Shown here: one piece after another, positions 9,820-21,929 of the stretch
Position numbering within the stretch: position 1 is the stretch's first letter
How the letters are laid out: each line of letters opens with the position of its first letter
Origin: Cynocephalus volans
Taxonomy: Eukaryota; Chordata; Mammalia; Dermoptera; Cynocephalidae
DNA: 64,000 bases
Reading direction: 5' to 3'
Assembly: GCF_027409185.1 (NCBI RefSeq)
Contig: NC_084468.1
Coordinates: 98,518,001-98,582,000 of the forward strand
Made by a program: the position numbers and the translations under genes
Notes under the pieces: model-generated
The model's database searches: none
Seen by the model: only the letters and a program-made list of their open reading frames with translations
Told to the model about the DNA's origin: nothing

Positions 9820-12358
9820 CACATGACCCACTGCAGAGCTGTACCGTTAGAAGAAACCCAGGGTGCGCTCAGCGGGGAATGAACCCCAGACCCAAGTCCC
9901 CTGAAGACCTTGAGAGGATTGCTGGAAACATTCACTTCCCACCCATAGGAGAGAAAGAACCTCATCTAGAGGTTACTTACCAGTTCTCAACTTTCAAGCA
10001 GAGCTACACCCAACAATTGCAGACCTGTATTTCATATGTAGTACTAGAAAACGTGTTCCAGCTCTCCCAGCGTCTATGGAGACACAGACATCTTCCCCCA
10101 TCCCTGCAAGGGGGGAATGCACATTTCCTTGGCTGTTCGAGTAAACCTTTTTTTCTGTTTGTAGGCAGTATTAAAACAAGGGAGTACTCCATCTGGTTGT
10201 GATCTGCGACGTGGTATCTAGAAGATTTTTTTTTTTTTTTTTTTTTCCTGCTACTATTGCCAGGAACTACACCCCTAACACTTTAGGATATCATAGCAAT
10301 AGCAATTGTCCGCTTGCCCTGTTCAGGGTAACATATGAGTGTGAGAATATGATCCACTGACTGCAAGTAGAGAACCTCTTTACCAAGGAGAATTGGATTC
10401 TGATTTAGAAATAGTGTAAAATTGCTTGATGGTTTCTATCTGCGCAGGAAGGTAATGCCCAACAAAACTGTCTCTCTCTGTGGCAATGTAGAAATTTTGA
10501 ACACTAGGTACTCCAGAATTTCTGAAAACGTGATAGTAATATTTTGTTGCTCTTTATCAAGGTCTATGCCATATTTGAATTTTAACATGTGTAGGTAATG
10601 TTATATTAGGGACAACCTTTGTTTATAATCATTTTTTAATGCAATGACTAAAAATTAATGTGTACTTTTTAAAATGGCAATCTGTGTCCCAAAGAAATTC
10701 TTAGGATTTTAAATCTGTATGGTATCCAGGACTCTAATTTTGTGACAATGCATTTTTAATTGTGCCTGGAGCTATTTTTTTTTCTGAAGAATTGTGATAG
10801 CAGGTATCATTAACTCTGTATTTGTGATAGTTATGCATCGAAGAATGAAGGTGAAATTATTGCTATTTGAAATATAAGAGAAATCACATGCTAAGCCAAA
10901 AATCATTTTTATATCTGTCTGGCTAGATATTTATGTATGGATGGATGTATGTACATTGAAGAAGTAAAACATGTTAATTTAAATAGAATATATGCACTCA
11001 AAAATATCTATGAAATTTTATTCTATATTTAGAATACTTTTGTCAATCTAAAAAATAATATGTATGAAAACAGTTGTTAGAAAAAATTTGCATGAAAGCT
11101 CATTGTTATTTTGCAGAGTAGACGCTCTACTTAGAGGATCTCATAATCAAAAGCTGTGTAAAGACATAATGCTACAACACTGAAGTTATTGACTGGTGTC
11201 CTCTGTTCAGGCTTTGATTTGGATGACCTTACAGAAGCACTCTTTTGGTGATTGGTGCATTAATTTGCATAGAATGTAGAAATAGGTTGCTGGAATTATT
11301 GTCATTCCAGTCTACCTGATTCATCCAGTCAAGTGGAACAGAGGTACTGACGTCCTCTGGCTGTGGAATCACCATTTGCCTGCAAGTGATTTTGAGCAAA
11401 TTAGAAATAGAAAAACAGAAGGGATAGCCGTGTTGTCCTTCTAAGTGGTGAAATTCAAATTTCTTTCTGAACTGTTGTTGGGAGAGAATGTATAACTGAA
11501 AAAGCACAGAAGTCCAAAGGAGTCAAATATTTTTATGAAAGATATTACATGAGATTTTAGCAACAAATTCATTGTCATGGTTTTAATTATGTAATGGAAA
11601 TTTACAAATTAAAATATTTTAGAAAGGCTTTTGGTAAATATAAATATAACTGGTAAATTAGTGTATTTACCAATTTCAATGATAATATGCTATGTAGACA
11701 TTCGTTTATTCAACAAACATTTATTCAGCATATAGTAATGTTTTAGGCCCTAAAGATAAAGAAATGAATAGGGCAGAAACCTTACCCATTAGTAAGTGTA
11801 GATATTTTTAATGAAGACAAACATCAAACTATTTAAAATTTGAATTGCTTGTAGGGTCCTTTCCACATTAGACAGAATAGTTGTTTCTCAGCTTTTTGTT
11901 TTGATCATTCCTCCAACAATGAGCCCAAATAATGCCTAAGTTTTGTGTACCTAAAATGTCACTGTATGACTGAATTCATGTTAGCCTCTATTTGTTATAT
12001 TTCTGTCCTCTTTTAATTACTTAATATGTTATTACAATTACATATCATAAACGATATATGTTATTTTTGTAATTTGATCTTTTGGATAAAGATTTTTTAA
12101 AAGCTTTTGGAAAATGCTGATATAGCATGAAATATCTAAAGTCGTCCAATACCTTCACATAGTGTAGTTAAAAATCTAGACTTCCAAACATGAGAAGGCC
12201 GAGGAAAATGACCTTCAACCTCATTCTGTTAAAGGAGAGAAAAATTTATCCATACATTGTGTTTTCAGGCTTCTAAGATATTAAATATTTCCATTTCCCC
12301 CTTTTTTAATAAAAGGGGTATCTTTATTTTATATCCATGATGACTAAGTTACAGAACT
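9820..12358. other. repeat-poor intergenic or intronic sequence
   Basis: No gene is recognised. A T-run of about 21 lies at 10226-10247. An antisense L2-tail fragment is at 11698-11850 ('tttattcaacaaacatttattc'). A CRE-like 'tgacgtcc' occurs near 11348. Otherwise this is AT-rich sequence of no assignable class, compatible with a first intron if the CpG island drives a plus-strand transcript. Confidence 0.35.
11698..11850 (-). mobile_element. LINE-2 3'-end fragment, antisense
   Basis: The start 'tttattcaacaaacatttattc' followed by 'gttttaggccctaaagata' and 'aaaccttacccattagtaag' is antisense L2 tail and 3'UTR. Confidence 0.5.
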
Positions 12359-12373
12359 TTCACTAACTTTTTC

Positions 12374-12523
12374 TTTTTTTTTTTTTTTTCTTTGTCGTTT
12401 TTTCGTGACCGGCACTCAGCCAGTGAGTGCACCGGTCAGTCCTATATAGGATCCGAACCTGCGGCGGGAGCGTCGCCGCACTGCCAGCGCAGCACTCTAC
12501 CAAGTGCGCCACGGGCTCGGCCC
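12374..12523 (-). mobile_element. young tRNA-derived SINE (CYN-like), minus strand
   Basis: Perfect 15-bp TSDs ttcactaactttttc lie at 12359-12373 and 12524-12538. It carries a long T-run (reversed A-tail), 'cctatatagg' at 12441-12450 and the tRNA-like head at the right ('gcgccacgggctcggccc'). It is nearly identical in layout to the copy at 3041-3189, so both belong to one subfamily. Confidence 0.9.
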
Positions 12524-13059
12524 TTCACTAACTTTTTCAAATGTGTGCCTAAAATTAGTTAGCAACCTACAAAGACAGATTTCCTGAATTTCAGCCTGTG
12601 TTTATTCTTTATTCATTTACTAATTTTGGAAAGGAAAAGATTAAGAAATGATAGTTTGCAACTGAGTTTTTAAATAGTTTGTCTATATGTATCATATGCA
12701 TTTAAGATACCCTATATGATTCCTATAGCCATTGCCAGAGAATTTAAATCAATTAATTAAATGAGTATTCATGAGATCTTGAAGTATGAGACACATTGCT
12801 AGCATCTTTTTGGCCCTTACATCTTTCCAGCAGTTCTGATCAGTGTTTCTATGACATCAATTGCTGAGACTTGGAGGAGCTGGAAGACATCCTCTATCAT
12901 TGGTGCCAGTAAAATTTAGTGTCTTTCTCTTGTTTCATGACCAATCTTTCCCCAAGATCTCTGGGTAATGGTGTTATTTCATTTATGGCAGAAAACTAGT
13001 GTTCTTTCTTTGCTGTGGAAACTTAGAGAGCTCCCATATGGTAATAACGAAATATTTGC

Positions 13060-13235
13060 AACGAGCCAGGCATGGTGCTGAGCTAGGCATGGTTTTCATG
13101 ACAATCCTATGAAGGAGACATTGCTATTCCCATTTTCCAGATAGGTAATGTGGGTTTAGAAAAACTAAGCTACATACTCAAGTTCATAGCTACTAAGTTG
13201 CAACTCCAGAATTTAAAATTTTGTTTAATGATGCC
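13060..13235 (-). mobile_element. MIR SINE, antisense
   Basis: The text 'gccaggcatggtgctgagc', 'cctatgaaggagacattg', 'tattcccattttccagatag' and 'tcatagctactaagttgcaac' follows the antisense MIR order. Confidence 0.6.
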
Positions 13236-13909
13236 TTACGTTGCAGTCACTATTACTATCTTTCTCTTCTAATTTGCAGGCATTTTGACTATAAGGGAAC
13301 TTCTTTAAGCACTCTGCTGCTCCTGGCCTTCTATCACTATTCTCATGGAGTTCTCCTTTGTGTTACCTCGTTTTAACTATAGAATTTACAGCAGAGTTGA
13401 AATAATTTTCATTACTCAAATTCATCAAATTAGAATAAATTAAATTCCATTTTCATTTCTGTGTTCTCTAAAAAAGCATTTCTCCAGCATCATGGTGGCT
13501 GAGAGGAGAGACTAAGGGCCCTCACTTAGCTTTCGCTTCACCTGAGAGCTCCTCAGTTTTTCCTGCTGTTTCCAGGATGGTCCTAAGAAAAATAATTCTG
13601 AGAATGAGTTAGGTCAATGGAGAATCATCTTGAACAGGTCAAAAAAAATAAAATTAGTCCTACATTTTCCAGTTTCTCTGTTTCTTCTCTAATTTTGTTT
13701 TTTGTTTATGCTTGTCATGATGTTATATTTTGAATTTTTATGTTATGCAAAGTATTTGAGTTACAAGAGACGATAATTTAATATAGACAGTGAAGGGTTG
13801 GGAGAGACAATAAATGAATATAGCGATGTATTGACATTATCAGTCTAGATTTTTTAAAATTTGTTTTTTAATTTATATACAGTAAAACTCACTTTTTATA
13901 TAGCTTAAT

Positions 13910-14190
13910 GAGTTGAGTATGAGTTTCTCCCATTTTTTCTTTTAAAAGCTTTATAGTTTTAATATTTTACATTTAAGTCTATCATTCACTTTAAGTTCAT
14001 TTTTTATTTTTGTGACATATAAATCAAAGTTCCTTTTTTTGCATATGTATATCCATTTATTCCAGCACCATTTGTTGAAAAGAGTATGCTTTATCTGTTA
14101 AATTGCCTTTGCATCTTTGTCAAAAATCAATTGACACTGACATGAGTCCATTTCTGGACTCTCCTCTGTGTTCAGACATTTTGAGTTTTT
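13910..14190 (-). mobile_element. LINE-1 ORF2 fragment, antisense
   Basis: 'ccagcaccatttgttgaaaag', 'tgcatctttgtcaaaaatcaa' and 'catgagtccatttctggact' are classic antisense L1 ORF2 landmarks. It is short and has no open frame. Confidence 0.75.
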
Positions 14191-14695
14191 CAAATTTTAG
14201 AAAAAAATTATGTTCCATGTAAATTTAAAAATCTTAATGACATTAATATGGTTTTATCTTTGTTTTTTAAAATATTATTGACATAATTTTCAATCTAAAC
14301 ATCACATGAAGGTACAAGACAAGTACTCATGTCTGGGAGGGAAGCTGTTTATGAAAGTAAGTGCATACAATAAAACTGTATCAGAAAAAAATGGAAAAAA
14401 ATCAAAGTAAGATGTCACATTGCACACCCTACTTGCTCAATACAGAGAGTTCCCAAAGGCTTTAAGAAAACAGTATCTAAATCAGTTATGTTGAATATGC
14501 ACAGTAAGGTGAAAAATAGATAGGGACTTCATTCACTACAAGCTTTGGAGAAAAATAGCATTTTATGTTTTTATAAAGAGTTATTATATGGGTAGTTTAT
14601 GGTATATTAAGGAGCTAATTATCTATTTCTAGTGACACAGCCTTGAGTTCAATTGCCTGTAAACCTAGCTTTTATTGCAAGGATGTATAAATAGT

Positions 14696-15236
14696 TTCAG
14701 TTATCTATTGCTGTATAACAAACCACCTCAAACAGTGACTTCAAACAACAATAATCATGTTTTGCTCATTAATCTATAATTTGGGCAGGGCTTAGTGAGG
14801 ATAGAAGGAATCACTTGGGGTGACTGGAAGACTGGAGGTGACTGACTCCATGGCTGGGGCAAGAATCATCTAAGGTTTGCTCATTCACATGTCTGGTGGC
14901 CAATGCTAGCTGGGGCTGTTGGCTAGAACATCTGTATGAGTCCTCTACATGTGGATGCTTGTCTTCCTCACAACATGGTGATTGGGTTCCAAGAGTAAGA
15001 GTCTTAAGAAATTAAGGCAGAGCTTATAGGCCTCTTTATGACCTAGCCTTGAAATCACATGGGGTCCCTTTTGCCACACTCTATTAGTTGAGGCAATCTC
15101 AGAGGTTCACCCAGATTTAAGGGGAGAGGACACAGACTCCACCACTTGGTGGGAAGAATGAGTATCAATCTCACATTGTAAGAACAGCATGTGGGATGGG
15201 ATATTGGCCACCTTTGAAAATATGATTTATCACAGA
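14696..15236 (-). mobile_element. ancient LTR-like repeat (probably MaLR/ERVL type), copy 1 of 3
   Basis: The element opens with 'agttatctattgctgtataa' and 'aaaccacctcaaacagtgac' and ends near 'gaaaatatgatttatcaca', with middle blocks 'tcacatgtctggtggccaa' and 'ttgccacactctattagttg'. In minus orientation this resembles the 3' end of MaLR LTRs. I recognise the same family at 37588-38158 and 61310-61860. The exact subfamily is not assigned. Confidence 0.6.
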
Positions 15237-15473
15237 GAGTGAAAAATAAGTTAACACAGAGTAAGCTGGTATCAAACTCAGCCTGTTACTTTTGTCATTG
15301 GGTCAGGAGGTAACACAGATGTGACAAGAACTAGTTAAGAAAGCATTTCACAGGAAATATCTTCTCACTTCAATCTTCATGTCACTATAGGCAAACACTA
15401 TACTTTTGCTTTTTGCCTTATTTTCCATAGTTCGGTAGTCCTGGACTTAAGTTCTGCCCTTTGCGTTTGGCAA

Positions 15474-15926
15474 GTGTTACACAGTACCACCCTTAGACAT
15501 AAGCAGGAGAGGCCATGGGCTCTAGACCCTTCCACTTTGGGCCTCCTCAGACCACACCCTTTTCTCACCCTTGCTCACACAGGGCTCGCACTTCCTCTTC
15601 TCGATGATCCCCTGGGTAGTCAGGAACGGGAATTCCTGTCCCCAGGGCTGGAACAGTCCTTTCCTCCAGGTCTGTTCTCCAGAGCACAGACTGTGAGACT
15701 AGCATGTGCGCTCCTGGACCCAAGGAGGCCTGTTTGTGGTGGGTACACACAGAGCTTGACAGCAAAGGCTGGGGTGTCCACATGTCTTGTGCAAAGTCTG
15801 GTTTCACCACTTAATAGATATGTGACATTAGGCAAGCTACTTAACCTATTTGTGTCTAATTTCTTCACTTGTGAAATGGTGATCATAGTGTACCCATTGC
15901 ATAAAATTAGTTTAGGGATTAAATAA
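15474..15926 (+). other. 150-codon open frame, not convincing as a gene
   Basis: This is the longest plus-strand open frame in a stretch of modest GC (15474-15780). Its 3' third overlaps an MIR element, there is no recognisable domain, and the minus strand is open as well. I see no start context or splice support. It is recorded as unexplained open sequence, probably fortuitous. Confidence 0.15.
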
Positions 15927-15995
15927 TATAATGCACATAGTACGTTTTGCTCCATGCCTGGAAGTTGTTAAATAGTGAATAATTTTAGCTATTGT
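15790..15995 (+). mobile_element. MIR SINE, sense
   Basis: The MIR core and tail order is clear: 'accacttaatagatatgtg', 'ggcaagctacttaacctat', 'tcttcacttgtgaaatgg', 'gggattaaataatataatg' and 'catgcctggaagttgttaa'. Confidence 0.75.
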
Positions 15996-16094
15996 TATAT
16001 GATAAATAGCTGAATAAATATCAGCCTCTTTCCTTCCCTTCTAGGATAACACTAGAAGGAGAGACAGCCATTTTACTAAAGATTAGACACAGAA

Positions 16095-16290
16095 GTCGGA
16101 AATCAGGCTTGTATGGCTCCCTGCAGTTGCTATCTGAGTAACTGAGTAAATTATATAATCTTGCTAAGTTTTAGTTTTATAGTCTATAAAATGGGAACAA
16201 TCATTCTATCTCATAGGTCCATTATTAAACTCTAATGGTATAATATTTGTGTAAGTGCTTTCTAAACAATAAAATATTATAGTTGTATAT
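16095..16290 (+). mobile_element. MIR SINE, sense
   Basis: A second MIR in the same orientation within 100 bp: 'aatcttgctaagttttag', 'tctataaaatgggaacaatc', then 'ctcataggtccattatta' and 'gtaagtgctttctaaac'. Confidence 0.6.
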
Positions 16291-16384
16291 GTTACTGTGG
16301 AAAAACAAGTAATTTTGATTTGCATTATTTGTATCCAAAGCATCTTGTTTAACTAGAGGTTTATTAGTCTAAAAGTTTTTAAAA

Positions 16385-16935
16385 CATAATTTTATTGTAC
16401 TTTTTTAAATTGAAGAAATTGAGCAAGAATGTGGTAGGAATATCATCTATTTATAGATGGATATATGGGAAAAGTAAACTTGACTCCAAATCCAAAATCT
16501 GCAAACTCCCACTCCAGAGGTAACTACTTCTTATGCATCCCCTCAAGAAATATTCTGTGTTTATGGAAAAATGTATCTGTGTATACACACTTTCCCCCGT
16601 TTGTTTACATTAATGGGAATCTACTATACACATTGCTTTATACTATGCTTTTTTCATAAAAATTTGTTCTGGTTATCATTCCATTTTGGTACATACAGTT
16701 CATTTTTTATTTTGTTACATATTATATGAATATACCATAATTCATTTCACTTTTCATTATGAATGAGCAATTAGGTTGCTCCCAGGTTTTTGCTACAGTG
16801 CACATCTTGTATATCTGTCTTTAAGAAAATGTGTGAATGTAGAGGGGTCTTTGTACTTGTACTAGTAGATAAATCCCCAGAAATAAAATTGTTGGATCAA
16901 AGGGTATTTTTACCACATCTCACTTTTGGGTATTA
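16385..16935 (-). mobile_element. old LINE-1 (L1M-type) fragment, antisense
   Basis: The antisense L1M landmarks 'gaatgagcaattaggttgct', 'cccaggtttttgctac' and 'ccccagaaataaaattgttgg' followed by 'atcaaagggtatttt' are visible. The fragment is diverged and non-coding. Confidence 0.55.
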
Positions 16936-17755
16936 TATTCAATAATGTAGAAAACCCTGAGTAACAAACTGAATTACATTAATTTTAGTCTTAGGTGTAC
17001 ACTTGCCAGTCAAGCTTTATATTCTGCAAATTCCTTATTTCTTTCCTTCACCTTTAAGTGTTACATGCTTAAATGTCACCATATTAAGAAAACAACCCTC
17101 ATAATCTTGTGACAAGTACTTATGGATTATACTTTGGCTGAAAATGATTTTGAAGAAAATCATTTAACTCCATTCTTTCCTTAGGCTACTTTAGATTATT
17201 CAGCTCCAGAGTGTTATTAACAAGTACCATTTCTGTTCACTTTTCAGATTTCCTCCTTCTTTGTAATACTTGAAAATTACTTAAAGACTGATATCTATAA
17301 CAACTTGGAAAGCAGATAATCCATGTTTTAGATTTCAGATTAGTAAAGTAGATGCACTAAGAGTATGGGTAACTTGTTTAAAATTACCTAGCAAACAAAT
17401 GGCAGTCCAAACAAGGCCCTACTTAGTAATCATTTGCTCTTTCATCTATGGAACTTTATGACATTTCATACCACAAGATAGCAATCCACAATCACATTTT
17501 CAGTATTAACTATCATTTGATGGAAGACATCTTAATAATGTAACCCTCCCTTACATTTTCCCTTGGACTTTATAGAAAATAGCTGTTAAAATGAGAAAAC
17601 AAATTTAAAATTTCAGGTATTGCCTGGAGTATACTTCTTGGCAGTAATTTTAAAAGATATGCTCCTCAGATTTTTCAAAAGATAAGTTATGATATATAAG
17701 ATAAACAATGGTTCATTGAAAGAACATAGAATATTTTAAAATTTTTCCTAAAAAG
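16936..17755. other. unassigned AT-rich sequence
   Basis: No gene or repeat could be assigned. There is a short MIR-like string near 17335-17420 ('actaagagtatgggtaact'), too diverged to call. Confidence 0.3.
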
Positions 17756-17759
17756 GACA

Positions 17760-18215
17760 TTAGAGATATATCGCTGCTCTAAAGGATCTTACAATCGCAT
17801 AGAAGATGAAATCAAGCACTGCACACAGCTTACTATAGTACAGATAGAATATAGTAAGGGCAATAATAAATGTACAAAATACCATGGGAGAACAGATCAA
17901 AGAAGTTTATTCTGGTTGGAGGAAATCATGTTAGGTTTAGTGAAGCAGTTGAAATTTGAATTGGATATAGAAGAGTGGATTTAATTTTGATAAGTAGAGA
18001 TTGGATAAAGAGCATTTCAAAACCAGAATGAACAGCATGAAGAGATACATGGAGATGGGAAAATATTGGAGGGTAGGCAGAATGGTTAGTGATCAATCAC
18101 AACTGGCTGCAGAGTAGAGGACAAGGAGTGATTAGTTGGAAAGATAATTCAGTATAACATCTGGAGGGTCTTCAATTTGCTAAAGAGTTTCGTGTTTATA
18201 GAGTGAATACTTCTG
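17760..18215 (-). mobile_element. LINE-2 fragment, antisense
   Basis: Antisense L2-like order: 'taaaggatcttacaatcgc', 'agtagagattggataaagag' and 'tggagatgggaaaatattgg', ending in 'ggagggtcttcaatttgct'. It is strongly diverged. Confidence 0.5.
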
Positions 18216-18275
18216 CAAGGGGTTGGCTCCATTAGCCACCTCCCTTCCATCCCCAGATAAAAGTCACCTCCAAAT

Positions 18276-18278
<3 letters not shown>

Positions 18279-18309
<31 letters not shown>
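18279..18309. repeat. (ATC)n trinucleotide microsatellite
   Basis: About ten consecutive ATC/CAT units. Read on the plus strand, it produces an artificial serine run within the small open frame 18223-18411. Confidence 0.95.
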
Positions 18310-18582
18310 CCACCTCTACCACCACATAGTCATGGAGGCCATATTTTCACAATCTTATTTAAAATCCAAATAAAACTTTACAAAACATTACTATTTTCAT
18401 CAATTTTGTAACATAAAATCTAATGAAAGCAATGTGTTTACTATCTGCACGAGTAACTTTATGACATGTACCCTTAGAATCTCTGTCTTCCAATCAAATT
18501 GCATATATTAAGTCCCTCCTAGATAGAAATTCTGGAGCTATTGCTTCATGTGGGGTTTTCAGTTGAAGAAATAATTTCTTTC

Positions 18583-18735
18583 TTTTTTTTTTTGAAACAT
18601 AATTGATTATACATATTTGTGGGGTACAGAGTTGACTATCAGTATTTGTTTACAATATATGATGATCAAATCAGGACAGTTAGCATATTCATCATTACAA
18701 AATGTACTCATTCTTTGTGTCCATTAACCAGTAAA
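18583..18735 (-). mobile_element. LINE-1 3'UTR fragment, antisense
   Basis: 'acatatttgtggggtacaga', 'gatgatcaaatcaggacag' and 'agcatattcatcattac' are antisense L1 3'UTR words, also present in the copy at 51500-52090. Confidence 0.75.
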
Positions 18736-19620
18736 TAATTTGTTTCAAAGGCCGAACAGTAAGAGATTTAAGATCATAGTTTTTGCTAAGATTCTTTTGT
18801 GCAAATGTAATTTGTATAACACTCAGAAAAATAAAAAAAAACATTGTAATGGATATTGCTTAACTGGTTTGACTCATTTGAGCACCAGATTTTTAACCAA
18901 TAACCAAGTATTAGAGCAGATTTTTTTTAATGGTATTTTGAAGAGGTTCTTTAACTCAAGACTTTATGAAGGTAATAAGAGAATTCATAGAGAATAACAA
19001 AACACACAATAGAATGCCTATTACCTACATATAAAGAGACAATAACTTAAATATATCTCTGCAATTATTAATACTGTTCAGTGGGGTTTTGATATGAAAT
19101 TCTGGGCCTCTTCACTGAGAAATCTCAGTTCTGTTTGAATTTTTTTTTCTTGCATTCCTAATCACATTCTGAGTTCTATATTGTTCTTTTCCAGCAATGT
19201 CTGTGCTGAGGTTGTTGGTAACTTCCTTGTTTAAGGGGCATTATCATTATTTGTACATTTATCTTCTTTGCTGCTAATGTGGTTAACTTTAATTTAAAGT
19301 CTTATCATCTGATTTCTGAGGTGTTTTGCTACTGTCACTTTATTGTGCAAAACTTCCACCATCGTATACCTGTTAACCTGAGAATAATGTACCTCTCACC
19401 AGTGTCTTCTGTCTTGAATATATGTATTTGGCCATGATCACTGTTTGGTGATCTGTGGGTGTTGGGAGGGATATTTTCAGTTACAGCTTCATAGGTCATT
19501 TTTTTTTTTTTTTATCTGAAAGGAATTTATTGATATAAACATTTATGGTTGTAAGTCAGAAATCCTAAAGCCCAGTCCTGACAATCAGCCAATTTTTTTT
19601 TAAATCAGATTAGACTTTTT
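18736..19620. other. unassigned AT-rich sequence
   Basis: Nothing recognised: no repeat landmarks, no convincing open frame. T-runs at 19500-19512 and 19590-19625 are plain homopolymers. Confidence 0.3.
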
Positions 19621-19629
19621 TTTGGTTAT

Positions 19630-20050
19630 GAATATTCATGAGATACAGAGCTGATTGTCACCACTCGTGCCCAAGATGTGAAGGCTGGATCCAGACTGGC
19701 AGCATGTTTATTACTACAAATTATGATTGTACCACAGGTCATTTCTTGATTAGAGTTCAGGCTGAAAACAGAACCTCTGGGCAGAACACAAACTGGTGGC
19801 ACTTCCTGTGTCACAATGACCAGGAGCAGATCCTCTGGGGATGTGCCCTAGTTTAGGAGATGAGAGACAGAACAGCTCAGCAAGAAGCAAAGAAGGTTCG
19901 CTCATAATTGTCGAGAATGGCGTTTCACAGCTTGAAGAAATTAGAGAAAACACCAAGATCTGGGTTACTGTCAAGTGCTACCTCTGGAATTTATTTTTCC
20001 TTTTAATGGAATTAAGCAAACATTCTTTTGTTTTGTCTGAACAGGTCTGA
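19630..20050 (+). other. two short adjacent open frames, unidentified block
   Basis: From 19638 to 19856 the plus strand has 72 open codons rich in Cys and Trp ('SCPRCEGW', 'TNWWHFLCHNDQE'). An overlapping 69-codon frame in another register follows. Local GC is slightly above the flanks. I do not recognise a protein. It could be a decayed processed pseudogene or an internal part of an old retroelement, or chance. Confidence 0.2.
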
Positions 20051-21354
20051 AAACAGTTTTATTTTTTTAAATGCTTTATTTCACTTGTCAAAAGTAGTAA
20101 AAAATCTCCTAGAATCTTCCACACTATCTTATTAAAAAGTTATCTATCTCAACAGTTTTCCTTTATAATGGATGGTATTTTGCACTCTTGGTATTACATT
20201 AGACTCCTGGAAATGCAGTTTTTCAAATCCATTAACCTTTATTCAACTCTTATGCTAATAAGTGTAGAAGGATCACATCATTTTTCTGCAGTGTATGATC
20301 TAATATAAATTGGGTTTGTCTGACCCTTCTTTCTGATTGTTCTAACAGATGGGTTTATAGAAGTAAAATCTTCTTACAGGTTTTATGAATACTGAGTTTC
20401 TCTTTTGCTATTTTTGCCTTCATTTTAATTTCATAAAGTTATTTCACCCCAGTCCATTTTGGGATTGAGCAAGTCAGATAAATCCTTTCTGGAACTGGGA
20501 TTAACCAATTTGCTGCTACATGTGATGGCTGATAATCATGAACATGAAGGGAAATGTTAGATACATGGTATAGCGATATTGCTAAAATTGAGTGAGCTAA
20601 TAAGTTTCAGAATACTAGCTAAATTTAACATAAATTATATGGACTAATCACTTTCTTAATGCTAGTTTATAAAGAAAAATGGTTATTTTGTAAATTTACA
20701 CCACTGAGCTAGAGATAATATCCAACAAATGTATATACTTAGTGCTATTACCTTACAAAGATAGAACAAAGTATTTGTATAACTTTGTTAGAAGTGCTTA
20801 TACAGTTTATTTAGACACCAATGAATACTTACTGTAAGAAAACCTTAGAAATATAAAAAGCTAAAATGTACAAGGGTAGCAATGCTGTTAATTAAATCAG
20901 ACTTCTAATTAGATAAGAAACCTTGTATGCCAACTTAGGAAATTTTATCTCTCTAATAAAAGCTTGGATTGTTGAATAGGTGACTTAATTCTTTCATCTG
21001 AGAGTACAAAATGTTTTATTCATTAAGAAGTGGCTTCTTTTAAAGCTGCCTTCTTCAGTTATAAAAGAAAATCAGGATCACACATCCACTTCTAAACATC
21101 CATATTTTCACATATTCCTGCCTTCTTTCCTTCTGGTTCAGAGGAATAATTATCCTGACCTTGATCACATCTCTTCCTTCCTATTCTAGGAATTTTCTCT
21201 ATCCAGTAATTGTTTTCTTTTTTCCCCCATTATTTTGTCTTTATTGGTTACAGAGACTGAAGCAAGGCTGAGCCTGACAGTGAGGTTAAAGCAACCCAAC
21301 TGCAGCAGAGAGATGGATGCTTTGGTTAAGAGTTTAGCACACTGATAACCCAAA
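20051..21354. other. unassigned AT-rich sequence
   Basis: No gene or repeat family recognised. The composition is uniform and AT-rich. Confidence 0.3.
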
Positions 21355-21500
21355 TTCCACTGAACTTCTCAGCAGTTTTGATTCTATTGACCATTCATTC
21401 CTTCCTTCCTGAAACTCTTCCCACTAGAACTGTACAGCAACATTCATCTATTCAACAACTGTACTGAACTCCCTCTGAGTTCAAGACACTCACACTTACT
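21355..21500 (+). mobile_element. LINE-2 ORF2 fragment, sense
   Basis: 'gattctattgaccattcat' followed by 'ccttcctgaaactctt' is a recognisable L2 ORF2 string. The fragment is short. Confidence 0.5.
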
Positions 21501-21546
21501 GAGCGTGTGCCAAGCTCTGCGACAAGTTCTTTAAATATACTATTTC

Positions 21547-21698
21547 TGGCCGACCCCATGGCACACTTGGGAGAGTGCGGCGCTGGGAGTGCAGCAGCGC
21601 TCCCGCCGCGGGTTCGGATCCTATATAAGGATGGCTGGTGCGCTCACTGGCTGAGCGCGGTGCGGCAGGTCACAAAAAAGACACACACAAAATATATG
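21547..21698 (+). mobile_element. young tRNA-derived SINE (CYN-like), plus strand
   Basis: The head 'ggccgaccccatggcacac', 'cgggttcggatcc' and a second-unit start 'ggctggtgcgctcactgg' are intact. TSDs tatactatttc lie at 21536-21546 and 21699-21709. The tail is short and CA-rich rather than pure A. The CArG-like core has an extra A (cctatataagg). Confidence 0.85.
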
Positions 21699-21714
21699 TA
21701 TACTATTTCATTTC

Positions 21715-21895
21715 ATTCTCCCATCCATCCTATGAGATAGGTACAATAATTATCCCAATTTAAAGATAAAGAATATGAGGCTTAGTAGTTTGCTCAAAAT
21801 CACACAGTTAATTAAATGGCAGAGTAAGTAATTCACATCCACTTGTATTGTTAGACTTTGAAGCCTGTGTCCTTAAACAGTGCATGTAATACCAC
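21715..21895 (-). mobile_element. MIR SINE, antisense
   Basis: Well-preserved antisense MIR: 'cctatgagataggtacaat', 'cccaatttaaagataaag', 'aatcacacagttaattaaat', 'ggcagagtaagtaattcac'. Confidence 0.8.
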
Positions 21896-21929
21896 CTCCT
21901 CATGCCAGCTGTCATGTGGAGCCAGGAAA

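Noticed and set aside
9189-10202. 337-codon plus-strand open frame, the longest in the window
   Set aside because: It runs through the CpG island and a (CA)n tract; high GC removes stops and the CA repeat gives a low-complexity His/Thr run. No domain, and the overlapping minus frames are equally long.
11345-11355. Isolated CRE-like 'tgacgtcc' as a regulatory site
   Set aside because: A single near-consensus octamer in AT-rich DNA is expected by chance and has no companion signals.
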